A stretch of DNA of 64,000 nucleotides from Chryseosolibacter sp044507775. GTDB taxonomy: Bacteria > Bacteroidota > Bacteroidia > Cytophagales > Cyclobacteriaceae. The stretch spans positions 1 through 64,000 of the forward strand of contig JBIQIY010000017.1 of NCBI GenBank assembly GCA_044507775.1, read 5' to 3'. The notes below the pieces were generated by a model that saw only the letters and a program-made list of their open reading frames with translations, was not told the DNA's origin and did not search any database. The position numbers and the translations under genes were made by a program. This document shows positions 1 through 8,743 of the stretch, one piece after another (within the stretch, counting starts at the first letter, position 1; every line of letters starts with the position of its first letter).

Positions 1-166
1 GATGTATCAAAAAAATTATCAAAACGCACTTGCTTGAACCATAGAAATCGCTTACGCGCGCGCCCGCACCACGCTCGCGCGTCCCGCTCAGGATAAACCT
101 CGCGGGGGAGAGGCTCTTTGAAGGGAGCACTCACTGCTTACAACTTATAACTTACAACTTACAACT
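1..166. other. Gene-free left edge
   Basis: No reading frame here looks like a gene. The stretch has a GC-rich, low-complexity part near 50-120 and ends in the 7-bp tandem array annotated separately at 137-164. No tRNA or convincing terminator is visible. Confidence 0.5.
137..164. repeat. 7-bp tandem array (CTTAYAA)x4
   Basis: Four consecutive heptamers are visible: CTTACAA, CTTATAA, CTTACAA, CTTACAA. They begin only two bases beyond the stop codon of the FKBP gene. Read on the other strand the unit is TTRTAAG, the same family as the AAGTTAT array at the end of hisA. The function is unknown. The array is short enough to be lost or gained by replication slippage. Confidence 0.85.
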
Positions 167-919
167 TCAATTAACCTTCATCAGCTCCACCTCAAAGATA
201 AGAGTCGAAAACGGCGGGATCTGCGGTGGCGATCCGCGCTCGCCATATCCGAGGGAGTAAGGAATGTACAGCACCCATTTATCGCCCTCTTTCATCATCT
301 GAAGGGCTTCCGTCCATCCTGGAATTACCTGATTCACGCGGAATGTAGCAGGCTGGCCGCGTTGAACGGAGCTGTCGAATATCGTCCCGTCCGTCAACTT
401 GCCTGTATAGTGCACAGTTACCCGGTCAGCCATGGTTGGCGTTTTTCCCTTACCCGGGCTTACGATTTCGTATTGCAACCCGCTGGCTGTGATCTTTACG
501 CCTTCCCTGTTTTTGTTGGCTTCAAGAAATTTGTGACTTTGTTCCTTGGCAATCGCGCTTCGTTTCATCAGGGCCGCCTGCATGTAGCGGTGCATGGTCG
601 CTTCTGCCTCGGTAGGCGCAACTTTGAGCGGCTTGTTTAGCATGACGTCTTCCATGGCCGTGATGAAGACTTCCATATCGAGTGAATCCAGTCCCGTGGA
701 CTTGAAATTCTGGCCGAGTACGACTCCGAAGCAATAACTGACCTGCTCGGTCGAATCGTTGAGATTGACTTCGAGGGGCTTCTTTAGTTCGGTTATCTCG
801 CTGGTGAGGCGTGCCACCTGCGATTGCAGCTTGTCAACTTCCTCCTGGAGGTCTTTTTTTGATTGCGATAATACAGGGAATGCCAGACCTGCGAACAGGA
901 ATACTACAACGAATCTCAT
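167..919 (-). CDS. FKBP-type peptidyl-prolyl cis-trans isomerase, exported
   Basis: This is a secreted proline isomerase of the FkpA/Mip type, expected to help protein folding in the periplasm or at the outer membrane. From the Met at 919 (250 aa) the protein opens with a hydrophobic signal peptide (MRFVVVFLFAGLAFPVLSQ). A short charged coiled coil follows (about residues 21-45), then an FKBP N-terminal dimerisation region (about 50-140) and a C-terminal FKBP domain. The domain carries the typical VTVHYTGKLTDGTIFDSS, VIPGWTEAL and PYSLGYGERG segments. An in-frame Met at 958 would add 13 residues in front of the signal peptide, so I prefer 919. It is transcribed away from priA's end. Its 3' end abuts a heptamer array. 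Confidence 0.9.
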   Translation of the reverse strand: MRFVVVFLFAGLAFPVLSQSKKDLQEEVDKLQSQVARLTSEITELKKPLEVNLNDSTEQVSYCFGVVLGQNFKSTGLDSLDMEVFITAMEDVMLNKPLKVAPTEAEATMHRYMQAALMKRSAIAKEQSHKFLEANKNREGVKITASGLQYEIVSPGKGKTPTMADRVTVHYTGKLTDGTIFDSSVQRGQPATFRVNQVIPGWTEALQMMKEGDKWVLYIPYSLGYGERGSPPQIPPFSTLIFEVELMKVN

Positions 920-1020
920 TTCAAAACTTTGCGGGCAAAGAAAACAAATAGAGCCCAAACATGAAAGGTACTTTTATAGGGGTGGTTCGTGGGTGCGTGC
1001 CCGCGAAACCAATTGACGGT

Positions 1021-3522
1021 TCACACCGGGTCAACATCGGCAATAAACCGGACGTTGCGGAATGCCTTTTCCTGCAACAAGAGCGAAATCTCGTCCTGGA
1101 TATGTTCTTTCACACGAGGAAGGTCAGCTGTTCCCCGGGTAATTTTCAGCAGGATCGTCATCAGATATTGATTTCGGATCTTGGAAACCATAGGCTCGCC
1201 CGGTCCTATGATCCTGATGTGCGGCAACCGGTCTCTCAGAATCGTGGCAAGTCTTTGCGCCGCATCGAGACAGACTCGTTTGTCGGTGTGCTTGACAGTT
1301 ATCTCAATAAGCCGGGTGAACGGCGGATAGTCGTGATGGCGCCGATCTGCGATTTGCGTTTCATAAAACCTTTCATAATTGTTTTTCAGGATAAAATTCA
1401 AGACCGGGTGATCGGGACTTGATGTCTGGATGACGACCTGGCCCTGGCGTGCTCTCCTTCCCGCGCGACCGCTCACCTGCGTAATGAGTTGATACGCTCG
1501 TTCATAAGATCGAAAGTCCGGAAAATGCATCATGCGGTCCGCATTAAAAACACCAACAAGGCTTACGCGATCGAAGTCCAGGCCCTTTGTCACCATTTGT
1601 GTCCCGACGAGAATGTCGGTTTCCCCGTTTTCGAAAGCTGACAGGATCGTCTCATACCCGGTCTTTGACCGTGTTGTATCCAGATCCATCCGTTGGATGG
1701 TAGCCTCAGGAAAAAATGCGTTCAACTCCTCTTCCAGTTTTTCCGTCCCGTAGCCCACGGTCTTAAGTCGGGTAGATGTGCAGGAGGGACAATGATGCGG
1801 AATATTTTCTTTGTAGCCGCAATAGTGACATACCAGGGCATGCCGGTACTGGTGATACGTGAGGCTCACCGCACAGTTCTGACACTTGGGAACCCATCCA
1901 CAGTCCTCACAGCTCATCATCGGCGAATAGCCCCGCCTGTTCTGGAAGACGATCACCTGCTCTTTCCTGGTCAACGCACCCTCTATGCGCTGAAGGAGTA
2001 GTCGCGAGAACTCCCCCTTCACTGTCTTCATCTTGCGTTCATTGCTCATATCGGCCAGCACGATTTCGGGAAGGTTGGCCTCGCCGAATCGCTTGTCCAG
2101 CGCCACCAATCCGTAGCGGTTCTGCTTCGCATGAAAATACGTCTCGATCGACGGTGTTGCGGACCCCAACAACACCTTGGCGTGATGCATCTGAGCCAAT
2201 ATCATGGCAACGTCGCGAGCGTGATAGCGCGGTGCCGGTTCCTGTTGCTTGTAGGAGGCGTCGTGCTCTTCGTCGACAATGATCAATCCAAGGTTGTCGA
2301 ACGGGAGGAAGATCGACGAACGCACACCGACGACAAACTTGAATTTTCCGCTTAGGATGCCGTTCCACACCTCCACACGTTCGTTGTCGGAAAAACGGGA
2401 GTGATAAACGCCCATGCTGTTGCCGAAGATCTTCTTCAGGCGCTGAACAATCTGTGTCGTCAATGCAATTTCAGGAAGGAGGTACAGCACCTGCGTATCG
2501 CTCTCAATTGCTTTCCGGATGAGGTTGATATATATTTCTGTCTTACCGCTTCCTGTCACACCGTGAAGCAATGTTGCCGCGTGGGCTTCAAAGCTTTTGA
2601 TGATCTCGTTCTGTGCGATCTCCTGCTCCTCGCTGAGGAGAATTACGGGTGCCTCCCGCATCGCCTCAAATCCAAAACGCGGAACAATGGTATCAAACTC
2701 CTCAAGGATCTCATTCCGGATAAGCGTGTTGATAGAGGAATCCGAAACATCACCCGCGGCGAGCGCCTTTCGCGACATGCCGTTTTTGTTCGCTTGAGGT
2801 TGCTGGAGCACGGGGACTTCCTGAAGATATCGCAGTAAAACAGCTTCCTGCTTGGGTTTTGAAGCGAGTACTTTGAAAAGTTCTTCCAGGGCTTCGGCGT
2901 CATCCATCCCGGACTTCAGTCGTATTCTTCTTTCTGTTTTGGGTTTGAATTTCTCCCGGACTTCTTCGAAGAGGATAATCGCTTGTTTAGCCGAAAGTGA
3001 TTTCAGGATGGCAAAAATTGTTTTCACTCCCAAGAACTTCGAGATCTCCGAGTAGGTCATGGTACCATTGGAGAGCCTCTTCAGGAGCATGACTTCTTTT
3101 TCGGAAAAGTCCAGCGTACTTTCGTCCAGGGTGAACCCCGGGTAGATCTGTACCATCGATTCACTTGACAGCTTCAGGCCTGCCGGTAACGCTGCGCTCA
3201 TTACCTCTCCAAGGGTGCACATGTAGTAGTCGGCCATCCACTGAAAAAGGTTGAGCTGGATCTGATTGACCGACGGGAAGTCGTCCAGCACCTCCAGAAT
3301 GTATTTTGCCTCGAAATCCTTGGGTGGCTGCTCGTGGATATTGAACACCAGCCCCGTTACGATCTTGCGATCGCCAAACTGGACGATTACGCGCTGACCG
3401 GTCCTGACCAGATCATTCAGTTTGTGTGGAATGCGATAGGTGAACAGCCGTGGCACCGGAACGGGCAGCAGAAGCTCGGCAAAGAGGGTTTTGCGCGACT
3501 CATCGGGTTCAAACATTTCCAC
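1021..3522 (-). CDS. priA: Primosomal protein N' (PriA helicase)
   Basis: PriA is the superfamily 2 DNA helicase that restarts stalled replication forks by reloading the replicative helicase. At 833 aa it is slightly longer than the usual 730-820. Visible elements in order are an N-terminal 3'BD/winged-helix region and Walker A GVTGSGKTE at about residue 320. Walker B/DEAH-type VDEEHDASYKQQ follows, then a zinc-binding insert with eight cysteines (CEDCGWVPKCQNC ... CHYCGY ... CPSC). The helicase motifs GTQMVTKGLDFD and QVSGRAGR come last. It is a stand-alone gene, 64 bases from the DUF255 gene upstream. Identity is very secure. Confidence 0.97.
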   Translation of the reverse strand: MEMFEPDESRKTLFAELLLPVPVPRLFTYRIPHKLNDLVRTGQRVIVQFGDRKIVTGLVFNIHEQPPKDFEAKYILEVLDDFPSVNQIQLNLFQWMADYYMCTLGEVMSAALPAGLKLSSESMVQIYPGFTLDESTLDFSEKEVMLLKRLSNGTMTYSEISKFLGVKTIFAILKSLSAKQAIILFEEVREKFKPKTERRIRLKSGMDDAEALEELFKVLASKPKQEAVLLRYLQEVPVLQQPQANKNGMSRKALAAGDVSDSSINTLIRNEILEEFDTIVPRFGFEAMREAPVILLSEEQEIAQNEIIKSFEAHAATLLHGVTGSGKTEIYINLIRKAIESDTQVLYLLPEIALTTQIVQRLKKIFGNSMGVYHSRFSDNERVEVWNGILSGKFKFVVGVRSSIFLPFDNLGLIIVDEEHDASYKQQEPAPRYHARDVAMILAQMHHAKVLLGSATPSIETYFHAKQNRYGLVALDKRFGEANLPEIVLADMSNERKMKTVKGEFSRLLLQRIEGALTRKEQVIVFQNRRGYSPMMSCEDCGWVPKCQNCAVSLTYHQYRHALVCHYCGYKENIPHHCPSCTSTRLKTVGYGTEKLEEELNAFFPEATIQRMDLDTTRSKTGYETILSAFENGETDILVGTQMVTKGLDFDRVSLVGVFNADRMMHFPDFRSYERAYQLITQVSGRAGRRARQGQVVIQTSSPDHPVLNFILKNNYERFYETQIADRRHHDYPPFTRLIEITVKHTDKRVCLDAAQRLATILRDRLPHIRIIGPGEPMVSKIRNQYLMTILLKITRGTADLPRVKEHIQDEISLLLQEKAFRNVRFIADVDPV

Positions 3523-3586
3523 CCGTCAAAGTAATGCTATTTAAGGGAAAGCCGCAAAGTGGTGGGCTCATCAAAATTACGCCTGC

Positions 3587-5611
3587 TTACTGGATTTGTT
3601 TCAGCGCCTCATCGATCTGATGGACCGGTCTCTGACAAGTTTTGTCATAGCACACGTAAATGGTCAGCTTGTCGTCAAGCGCTACCTTGCCTTCAAGCAG
3701 AGGCAATGCGCTCCCGGTTTCCGTACCCATTGCGAGAGCAAAAGGTTGAAAATTCAGGAAAAACTCATGCACAACCTGTGAGGCATCGCGACCCGCAAAA
3801 ACAACTTCGGCCATACCTTTCCTGATCTCCGAATAGGCAATTCCCCAATTAGACATGTAGTTTGGCTCTGACGTTATGAGGTGAGCAAGCGAAGTGGTCA
3901 TGTTTTCAGCCATGGTCTTCCATTCATCGTTATCAAAGAGAATACCAAGATGGAAAAGGTTCTGCGCCATAACGGAGTTCGACGCCGGGATGACATTATC
4001 AAAGATCTCCTTGCGCGATGCGATGAGCTTTTCCGCTTCGGGATGCGAATAGTGAAAGAAGCCGTCCGTCGGATCGAAAAAATTTTCGACGGTGTATTGT
4101 GCAAGTGCGCGAGCCCGGTTGATCCAGTATTCGTCAAACGTAATCTGATACAAAGCCGTACACGCCTGAATCACGTAAGCGTAGTCATCGAGAAAACCTT
4201 TTACATGTGATCGCCGGTTTTTATACGATCTATACAACACCATGCCCTCCGTCAATTCGTTCTCGAGAAATTGCATATTGCGCAGCGCAGCTTTCAGAAA
4301 TCGTTTGTCGCCGAGAGCTTTGTAGGCATCCGCCAATCCCACCACCATCATCGCATTCCAGGCGGTTATGATCTTGTCGTCGAGGCCGGGCCTCACGCGC
4401 TTGTCGCGCTCGGACAAGAGTTTCTCCTTTGCGGCAAAAAGTTTTTTGTCCCAGTCTTCAGGCGCGAGTCCGTGTTTCTTCAGGAAGTCCTCCTCTTGCT
4501 GCACACGAATCAGCACGTTCTTGTTCGGCTCCCAATTTCCTTCTTCCTTGATCGAATAATAATCGAGCAACAAAGGCGCTTCATCACCAAGAATAGCCCG
4601 TATTTCGTTCGCGGTCCAGGCGTAGAACTTTCCTTCCTCTCCTTCACTGTCAGCGTCGAGTGCGGAATAGAAGCCACCGCGGCCGTCCATCATCTCCGCC
4701 TGGAGCCAGTCAAACGTTTCCTTGATCACCATCTTGAACGCCTCATCCTTTGTCTGACAATAAGCCTCTGCGTACAACGTCATAAGCTGCGCATTGTCAT
4801 AAAGCATCTTTTCGAAATGCGGTACAAACCAGTACTGATCGACGGAATAGCGCGCAAAGCCTCCGGCAATCTGGTCGTATATACCGCCCATGGCGATCTT
4901 CTTCAGGGTAAAGACAACGTGGCGCAGGGCATCTTCTTTTCGGGTCATATGGTAGTAGCGCAAAAGCCACCGCCATAAAGAGGGCATAACAAACTTCGGC
5001 GCTTTCTGTAATCCGCCCCATGCGGTGTCAAACGATCCGCTGATCTTGTCGTACATGGCGTCCAGTTCCTCGCGCAACTCACCGGCTGCATGATCTTTCT
5101 TAAAGCGGGTCGTATCCTGTTGCGACAGGTGGTTCGCCAACTCAGTTGCCGAAACCTCAACTTCTTCACGGCGACTGGTGAATGCGTTGTTGATACCGCG
5201 GATTACCTGCAGCCATTGTTCCGGCGGGAAATAAGTACCCCCGTAAAAAGGCTTTTGATCAGGGGTCAGGAATACATTTAACGGCCATCCGCCCTGCATT
5301 CCCATTGCCTGTACAGCCTCCATGTAGATCTGGTCGATGTCGGGCCGTTCCTCGCGGTCGACCTTGATACAGACCAGATGTTCATTCATGATGCCAGCGA
5401 TGTCGTCTTTTTCGAAAACTTCGCGCTCCATCACATGGCACCAGTGACAGGATGAATAACCGATGCTCACCAGGATCGGTTTGTTTTCCTCCCGCGCCTT
5501 TGAGAGCGCCTCATCACCCCATTCGAACCAATCGACAGGGTTATAAGCGTGTTGAAGCAGGTATGGTGAAGCCGAATGGATCAGCCGGTTTGATTTCTTT
5601 TCAACTATCAT
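3587..5611 (-). CDS. DUF255/YyaL-type thioredoxin-fold protein
   Basis: This is a 674-aa member of the YyaL/spermatogenesis-associated protein 20 family. An N-terminal thioredoxin-like domain (DUF255) carries a CHWC active-site motif at residues 55-58 within SSCHWCHVMEREVFE. It is followed by a long alpha/alpha-toroid region resembling N-acylglucosamine 2-epimerases and six-hairpin glycosidases. The family's biochemical role is not established. The CxxC suggests redox activity, and no signal peptide is visible, so it is probably cytoplasmic. Its start overlaps the end of the GSCFA gene by 11 bases, implying co-transcription and translational coupling. Confidence 0.92.
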   Translation of the reverse strand: MIVEKKSNRLIHSASPYLLQHAYNPVDWFEWGDEALSKAREENKPILVSIGYSSCHWCHVMEREVFEKDDIAGIMNEHLVCIKVDREERPDIDQIYMEAVQAMGMQGGWPLNVFLTPDQKPFYGGTYFPPEQWLQVIRGINNAFTSRREEVEVSATELANHLSQQDTTRFKKDHAAGELREELDAMYDKISGSFDTAWGGLQKAPKFVMPSLWRWLLRYYHMTRKEDALRHVVFTLKKIAMGGIYDQIAGGFARYSVDQYWFVPHFEKMLYDNAQLMTLYAEAYCQTKDEAFKMVIKETFDWLQAEMMDGRGGFYSALDADSEGEEGKFYAWTANEIRAILGDEAPLLLDYYSIKEEGNWEPNKNVLIRVQQEEDFLKKHGLAPEDWDKKLFAAKEKLLSERDKRVRPGLDDKIITAWNAMMVVGLADAYKALGDKRFLKAALRNMQFLENELTEGMVLYRSYKNRRSHVKGFLDDYAYVIQACTALYQITFDEYWINRARALAQYTVENFFDPTDGFFHYSHPEAEKLIASRKEIFDNVIPASNSVMAQNLFHLGILFDNDEWKTMAENMTTSLAHLITSEPNYMSNWGIAYSEIRKGMAEVVFAGRDASQVVHEFFLNFQPFALAMGTETGSALPLLEGKVALDDKLTIYVCYDKTCQRPVHQIDEALKQIQ

Positions 5612-6599
5612 GATTGTGATTGCTTTGCATTTGTCGCTTTACGACATCTATCTCCTCCTGAACATCGATCACTGACCGGAATGTTTCCAGCTTCCCGCTT
5701 AAATCCAAAAGGAATTGCTGGTGGGCTTTCGATCCGGGGTGAAAGGGCTTGTGTTGCATCGCGCTGAGAATAAGGCTCCATTGTCGGACGAAATCCTTCA
5801 GCTCATCGGAAAAATACCGTTCCATAAATTTTTCCCAGATGTACTCTTCCGCTTCCGCAGTTGGATGCAGCATGTCCGGCTTGTAAAAACGATAATCGCG
5901 CAGGTCGTCCATCATCATTTCATAGGCGGGAAAATATTCGACATCGTCAAACTTCTCAGATATCTCGTGGCACGCCACCCGCAATATCGATTTACTGAGG
6001 CTATTAAGTTCCAGTGTATCGCGGACGTGGCGGACGGGACTCACCGTCAGAATAACTTTTATCGCTGGATTGAACTTCTTGAGACGTTCGAAAAAGTCTT
6101 TGAACGACGCCGTAATCGCATCGATGTCCATCAGTCCCTTTGAAAAAGCGCTCGCCGGAAGCTTGTGACAATTGGCGACGATTTCCCCCGTGTCACGTCG
6201 GCGATAAACCCAGGCCGTCCCGTACGTGAGGATTAACCATCCCGTGTCTTTTAATGCGTAATGCGTTGACCCCACTGTGTTCGTGATGCGGGAGATCAAT
6301 TCATCTTTTCTTGGCGAGGAGAACTCTGAGTGAAAATTGTAATTGAGAAAAAGCTCTTCGTTTTGGAGGAAGGTGTGCTCCGGAAGCGGTTCATTGAAGG
6401 TGCTGTAGGATAAAACCTTGTGGATGGATTCAGGATTATAGATTACGCCGAAGGGATTCACGACAGCTTTGAGTTTGTAACGCGTCAGCCGTTCACCTAT
6501 AGCATCGGAAAAACACGACCCCTGCGTAAGCACGCTGCTGCCGAGGTGGATTTTGGCGTGGGAGGGCGTTATTTTCAGTTCTGTTCGAAAATCCTTCAT
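5601..6599 (-). CDS. GSCFA domain protein
   Basis: This 332-aa protein matches the GSCFA family, common in Bacteroidota. It has the defining GSCF motif at residues 27-30 (TQGSCFSDAIGERL) and the downstream blocks NPFGVIYNP and TYGTAWVYR. The family is related to SGNH/GDSL hydrolases, with a serine/cysteine-type nucleophile region near the N terminus and a DMLHPTAEAEEYIWEKF block resembling the catalytic Asp-x-x-His block of SGNH enzymes. The substrate is unknown. It is the first gene of a two-gene unit with the DUF255 protein. No signal peptide is seen. Confidence 0.9.
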   Translation of the reverse strand: MKDFRTELKITPSHAKIHLGSSVLTQGSCFSDAIGERLTRYKLKAVVNPFGVIYNPESIHKVLSYSTFNEPLPEHTFLQNEELFLNYNFHSEFSSPRKDELISRITNTVGSTHYALKDTGWLILTYGTAWVYRRRDTGEIVANCHKLPASAFSKGLMDIDAITASFKDFFERLKKFNPAIKVILTVSPVRHVRDTLELNSLSKSILRVACHEISEKFDDVEYFPAYEMMMDDLRDYRFYKPDMLHPTAEAEEYIWEKFMERYFSDELKDFVRQWSLILSAMQHKPFHPGSKAHQQFLLDLSGKLETFRSVIDVQEEIDVVKRQMQSNHNHDS

Positions 6600-6707
6600 A
6601 ATTTACCCTAAATAAACCTTTGGCCGGCCAACTGCAACCCAAAACCTGAAAACCGGGAGGCGCCCCCTCCCAAAACAGGTAAAAAACAAATATGTTACCG
6701 ATAACAG

Positions 6708-6739
6708 TTGAAAATTTCGCACTTTTTCCGATACTTTAC
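6708..6739 (+). promoter_or_regulatory. Candidate promoter for the NagB-LmbE gene
   Basis: A TTG at 6708-6710 and TACTTTAC at 6732-6739 resemble the Bacteroidota -33 (TTTG) and -7 (TAnnTTTG) elements, with a 21-base spacer and about 35 bases to the ATG. The -7 match is partial, so this is a weak call based on position and pattern only. Confidence 0.3.
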
Positions 6740-6773
6740 ACCTGCTTAAAACACTGACAATCAAACCTGAATT

Positions 6774-8678
6774 ATGAATAATGATCTCACCGCCTTCGAA
6801 AAAATTCCTGTCAGAATCTTTAAGACATCAGAAGAAGCGTCCCGATTTGTTGCCGGGCAGATCGCTTCGCTGATCCGCTCGCGGGAGAAGGAAAAGAAGC
6901 CGTGCGTTCTGGGACTTGCAACCGGATCTACACCCACCCGGGTGTACGCCGAGCTGGTGAGGATGCACAAGGAGGAAGGTTTGAGCTTCAAGAACGTACA
7001 TTCGTTTAATCTCGACGAATATTATCCCATCAAGCCGGATGCTTTGCAGAGTTACGTGCGCTTCATGGGCGAACATCTCTTTAACCACATCGACATACCC
7101 AAGGCAAACATTCACATTCCCGACGGCACGTTGCCCAAGGAGAAAGTAGCCGACTACTGCCGCGACTACGAAAAGCAGATTGACGATCTGGGTGGCATCG
7201 ACATACAGGTACTCGGTATCGGTCGCACAGGCCACATTGGATTCAACGAACCCGGATCTTCGGAAAAATCGCTGACCAGGCTCGTAACGCTTGACCAGGT
7301 CACGCGCATCGACGCGGCCAGCGATTTTTTCGGTGAAGAGAACGTCCCGCGGAAGGCCATCACAATGGGCGTAGGTTCAATCCTCAAAGCGCGCAAGGTT
7401 TTTATGATGGCCTGGGGCGAGGGAAAGGCTGGCGTCATCAAGAAAGCGGTTGAAGGTGCCATCACCGATCAGATCCCGTCGTCGTTCCTGCAAAAACACA
7501 ACGACTGCCTCGTCATCCTGGATGAAGCGGCATCTTCCGAACTCGTTCGCATTAAAACGCCGTGGATCCTGGAGAGCATCGACTGGGATGACAAGCTTAT
7601 CCGAAAGGCGGTTGTGTGGTTGTGTCAAAAGGTGAAGAAGCCGGTGCTGAAGCTCACGAATCACGACTACATGGAACATGGCATGGGCGACATCATCACC
7701 GAGTACGGATCCGCCTATCAGGTAAACATCAAGGTCTTCAACGATCTTCAGCACACGATCACGGGGTGGCCCGGTGGCAAACCCAAGGCCGACGACTCAA
7801 ACCGGCCCGAGCGGGCAAATCCGTTTCCGAAAAGAGCGATTATCTTTTCGCCGCATCCCGATGACGATGTGATCTCCATGGGCGGAACATTCATCCGGCT
7901 CGTGGATCAGGGACACGAGGTTCACGTCGCCTACCAGACTTCCGGCAACATCGCAGTCTTCGACGACGACGCGATTCGCTTCGCCGATTTCGTTCGCGAT
8001 TTCAATGAGCAGTTCGGACTCAGCAAGTCCGACGGAGAAAAATTTTATCAGACTGTAGTCGAGTCGCTGAAGAGCAAAGGCCCGGGCCAGATCGACAGCC
8101 CGGAGGTACTGGCGATCAAGGGGCTCATCCGCCGCGGTGAAGCGAAAGCGGGTGGCCGATACGTTGGGATACCGGATGAGCAGATGCACTTCCTGAACAT
8201 GCCGTTTTATGAAACAGGGGCCGTGAAGAAAAAACCGCTGGGCGAAGAAGATATCCAACTGATAGTAGACCTGCTGACAAAAGTGAAACCGCACCAGATC
8301 TATGCCGCGGGCGATCTTTCAGACCCGCACGGCACACACCGCGTTTGTCTCGCAGCAATCTTTACCGCCATTGACCGCCTTAAGAATGAACCCTGGATGA
8401 AGGATTGCTGGGTGTGGTTATATCGCGGTGCGTGGCAGGAATGGGATATCGATCAGATTGAAATGGCTGTGCCCCTTAGTCCGGATGAACTCATGCGCAA
8501 GCGCCGCGCGATCTTCAAGCATCAATCGCAAAAAGACAGCGCCATGTTCCCGGGCAGCGACAAACGCGAATTCTGGATGCGCGCCGAAGACCGGAACCAC
8601 GCGACGGCCGATGCATACAACCGGCTCGGATTCGCTGAATACGAGGCCATGGAAGCATTCGTGCGATATAAATTCTAA
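6774..8678 (+). CDS. nagB: Glucosamine-6-phosphate deaminase fused to LmbE/PIG-L deacetylase
   Basis: The N-terminal half (about residues 1-260) is a NagB-type deaminase that converts glucosamine-6-phosphate to fructose-6-phosphate and ammonia. It shows GLATGSTPTRVYAELVRMH, SFNLDEYYP and GIGRTGHIGFNEPGSS. The C-terminal half (about 350-634) is a LmbE/PIG-L zinc deacetylase-like domain, with the metal motif HPDDD near residue 360 and the second His motif DPHGTHR near 525. At 634 aa it is far longer than single-domain NagB (about 260-270 aa). This two-domain arrangement is known in Bacteroidota, but the role of the LmbE half is not settled; it could deacetylate an amino-sugar precursor. It is monocistronic, with a palindrome and heptamer array directly after its stop. 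Confidence 0.92.
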   Translation: MNNDLTAFEKIPVRIFKTSEEASRFVAGQIASLIRSREKEKKPCVLGLATGSTPTRVYAELVRMHKEEGLSFKNVHSFNLDEYYPIKPDALQSYVRFMGEHLFNHIDIPKANIHIPDGTLPKEKVADYCRDYEKQIDDLGGIDIQVLGIGRTGHIGFNEPGSSEKSLTRLVTLDQVTRIDAASDFFGEENVPRKAITMGVGSILKARKVFMMAWGEGKAGVIKKAVEGAITDQIPSSFLQKHNDCLVILDEAASSELVRIKTPWILESIDWDDKLIRKAVVWLCQKVKKPVLKLTNHDYMEHGMGDIITEYGSAYQVNIKVFNDLQHTITGWPGGKPKADDSNRPERANPFPKRAIIFSPHPDDDVISMGGTFIRLVDQGHEVHVAYQTSGNIAVFDDDAIRFADFVRDFNEQFGLSKSDGEKFYQTVVESLKSKGPGQIDSPEVLAIKGLIRRGEAKAGGRYVGIPDEQMHFLNMPFYETGAVKKKPLGEEDIQLIVDLLTKVKPHQIYAAGDLSDPHGTHRVCLAAIFTAIDRLKNEPWMKDCWVWLYRGAWQEWDIDQIEMAVPLSPDELMRKRRAIFKHQSQKDSAMFPGSDKREFWMRAEDRNHATADAYNRLGFAEYEAMEAFVRYKF

Positions 8679-8685
8679 CGTATAC

Positions 8686-8713
8686 GTAGAGACAAGGCAT
8701 GCCTTGTCTCTAC
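8686..8713. repeat. Perfect 28-bp palindrome (GTAGAGAC ... GTCTCTAC)
   Basis: The segment reads GTAGAGACAAGGCA and then its exact reverse complement, giving 14-bp perfect arms with no loop, centred on GGCATGCC. It lies between the convergent nagB and TPR genes and runs directly into a heptamer array. There is no T-run, so it is not a typical intrinsic terminator. It has the look of an interspersed palindromic repeat unit. Confidence 0.85.
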
Positions 8714-8740
8714 CCTACACCCTACACCCTATACCCTATA
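8713..8740. repeat. 7-bp tandem array (CCCTAYA)x4
   Basis: Heptamers CCCTACA, CCCTACA, CCCTATA, CCCTATA follow the 28-bp palindrome without a gap. A degenerate fifth unit runs into the stop codon of the TPR gene at 8744. It has the same unit length as the other arrays in this window but a different sequence. Confidence 0.8.
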
Positions 8741-8743
8741 CCC

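Noticed and set aside
4271..4978. 235-codon plus-strand frame opposite the DUF255 gene
   Set aside because: It lies wholly inside a well-supported gene on the other strand and has no recognisable domain.
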